DNA of 7,064 nucleotides, from the NCBI GenBank assembly GCA_021732245.1, contig JAKFVJ010000281.1:1-7064 (forward strand), given 5' to 3'. Every line of letters starts with the position of its first letter. The first letter of the stretch is position 1. The notes under the pieces were generated by a model. That model was not told where the DNA came from. It saw only the letters and a program-made list of their open reading frames with translations, and did no database searches. Shown piece after piece: positions 6,509 to 7,064 of this stretch. This DNA is from Candidatus Obscuribacterales bacterium (GTDB taxonomy: Bacteria; Cyanobacteriota; Vampirovibrionia; Obscuribacterales; Obscuribacteraceae). Both the position numbers and the translations under genes were made by a program.

Positions 6509-7064
6509 GTGTTTAAACGTAAATGCTCCGTCATCGGTGTAATTCACCTTCCACCTTTACCTGGTTCGGCTGGATACAAAGGGAGCATGGAAGAGATTCT
6601 CGACTCTGCATTGAACGACGCGATGACCTATAAAAAAGAAAGCGTAGATGCGCTGATCGTCGAGAACATGCATGATGCTCCTTACTTAAAAGGCTACGTT
6701 GAGCCGGAAACAGTTGCGGCAATGGCTGTTGTTGCAAATGCTGTTAAGCGCGAGGCTGTGTTGCCGACCGGTGTTCAACTTCTAGCTGCTGCCAATCTTG
6801 AATCGTTGGGTGTCGCTGTTTCTTGCGGACTCGATTTCATTAGAACTGAAGGATTTGTCTTTGCGCACGTGGGCGATGAAGGATTACATGAATCTTCGGC
6901 AGCAGTCCTCATGAGGCGGAGAGCCTATCTCAAAGGCGAACACATCCGCATATTTGCCGACATCAAGAAAAAACATTCTTCGCACGCGATTACATCCGAC
7001 GTCAGCCTCACTGAAACTGCTCGTACAGCGGAATTCTTCGGAGCCGACGGCGTCGTAGTCACTG
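6509..7064 (+). CDS. BtpA-family TIM-barrel protein (3' end outside window)
   Basis: An open frame from GTG 6509 to the window edge gives 185 residues with no stop; the family is about 260-280 long, so roughly two thirds is visible. Family features are GVIHLPPLPGS (10-20) at the first strand, VENMHDAPY (51-59), PTGVQLL (86-92), LDFIRTEGFVFAHVGDEG (108-125), FADIKKKHSSHA (149-160) and the final GADGVVVT. BtpA of cyanobacteria stabilises photosystem I, but homologues exist in archaea, non-photosynthetic bacteria and animals with no defined reaction, so no photosynthetic role is implied. The FIRTEGFVF and DIKKKH segments resemble, from memory, the branch with eukaryotic members rather than the cyanobacterial one. 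It directly abuts kynB and is almost certainly co-transcribed with it. Its function here is unknown. Confidence 0.85.
   Translation, partial: MFKRKCSVIGVIHLPPLPGSAGYKGSMEEILDSALNDAMTYKKESVDALIVENMHDAPYLKGYVEPETVAAMAVVANAVKREAVLPTGVQLLAAANLESLGVAVSCGLDFIRTEGFVFAHVGDEGLHESSAAVLMRRRAYLKGEHIRIFADIKKKHSSHAITSDVSLTETARTAEFFGADGVVVT

Noticed and set aside
6531..6737. Minus-strand open frame opposite the BtpA-family gene
   Set aside because: The plus-strand frame shows clear BtpA motifs across this region; the antisense product is Ser/Arg/Leu-rich and unlike any family I know.

Overview
The window holds a bacterial kynurenine-pathway locus (tryptophan catabolism through 3-hydroxyanthranilate) built as two divergent gene sets. 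A fragment of an unrelated envelope-polysaccharide gene sits at the left edge. Dense packing, Shine-Dalgarno sequences, 4-nt ATGA overlaps and TTG/GTG starts mark it as bacterial chromosome. An SLBB-type polysaccharide-export domain suggests a two-membrane bacterium. I cannot name the lineage from this sequence; base composition looks moderate (not computed). There is no sign of phage, IS elements, CRISPR or RNA genes.

Layout. Positions 2-376 (+) are the 3' end of an SLBB/polysaccharide-export-like gene with one C-terminal membrane helix. It converges on the minus-strand operon, with only 28 nt between the two stop codons. The minus-strand operon, read from 4609 down to 405, is 3-hydroxyanthranilate 3,4-dioxygenase (HAAO), ACMS decarboxylase (ACMSD), kynureninase (kynU) and kynurenine 3-monooxygenase (kmo). 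All four genes overlap end to end (4, 4 and 11 nt). The space 4610-4808 is a divergent promoter region with a 7-bp-arm inverted repeat. On the plus strand follow an asparaginase II-family gene interrupted by one in-frame TAA, kynurenine formamidase kynB, and the 5' part of a BtpA-family TIM-barrel gene that runs off the right edge.

How they work together. KynB turns N-formylkynurenine into kynurenine. Kmo hydroxylates it to 3-hydroxykynurenine. KynU splits that to 3-hydroxyanthranilate and alanine. HAAO opens the ring to 2-amino-3-carboxymuconate semialdehyde (ACMS). ACMSD decarboxylates ACMS to 2-aminomuconate semialdehyde, diverting it from quinolinate/NAD and toward catabolism. Tryptophan 2,3-dioxygenase and the enzymes after ACMSD are not in the window. 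The roles of the asparaginase II-like and BtpA-like genes in this setting are not known.

The points most worth a second look are two lesion-like sites in otherwise well-conserved genes: a TAA at codon 128 of the asparaginase II homologue, and an Asp-to-Asn change in kynureninase at the residue that normally contacts the PLP ring nitrogen. A BtpA-family gene directly abutting kynB is also notable. I found no convincing evidence of a wholly new system.
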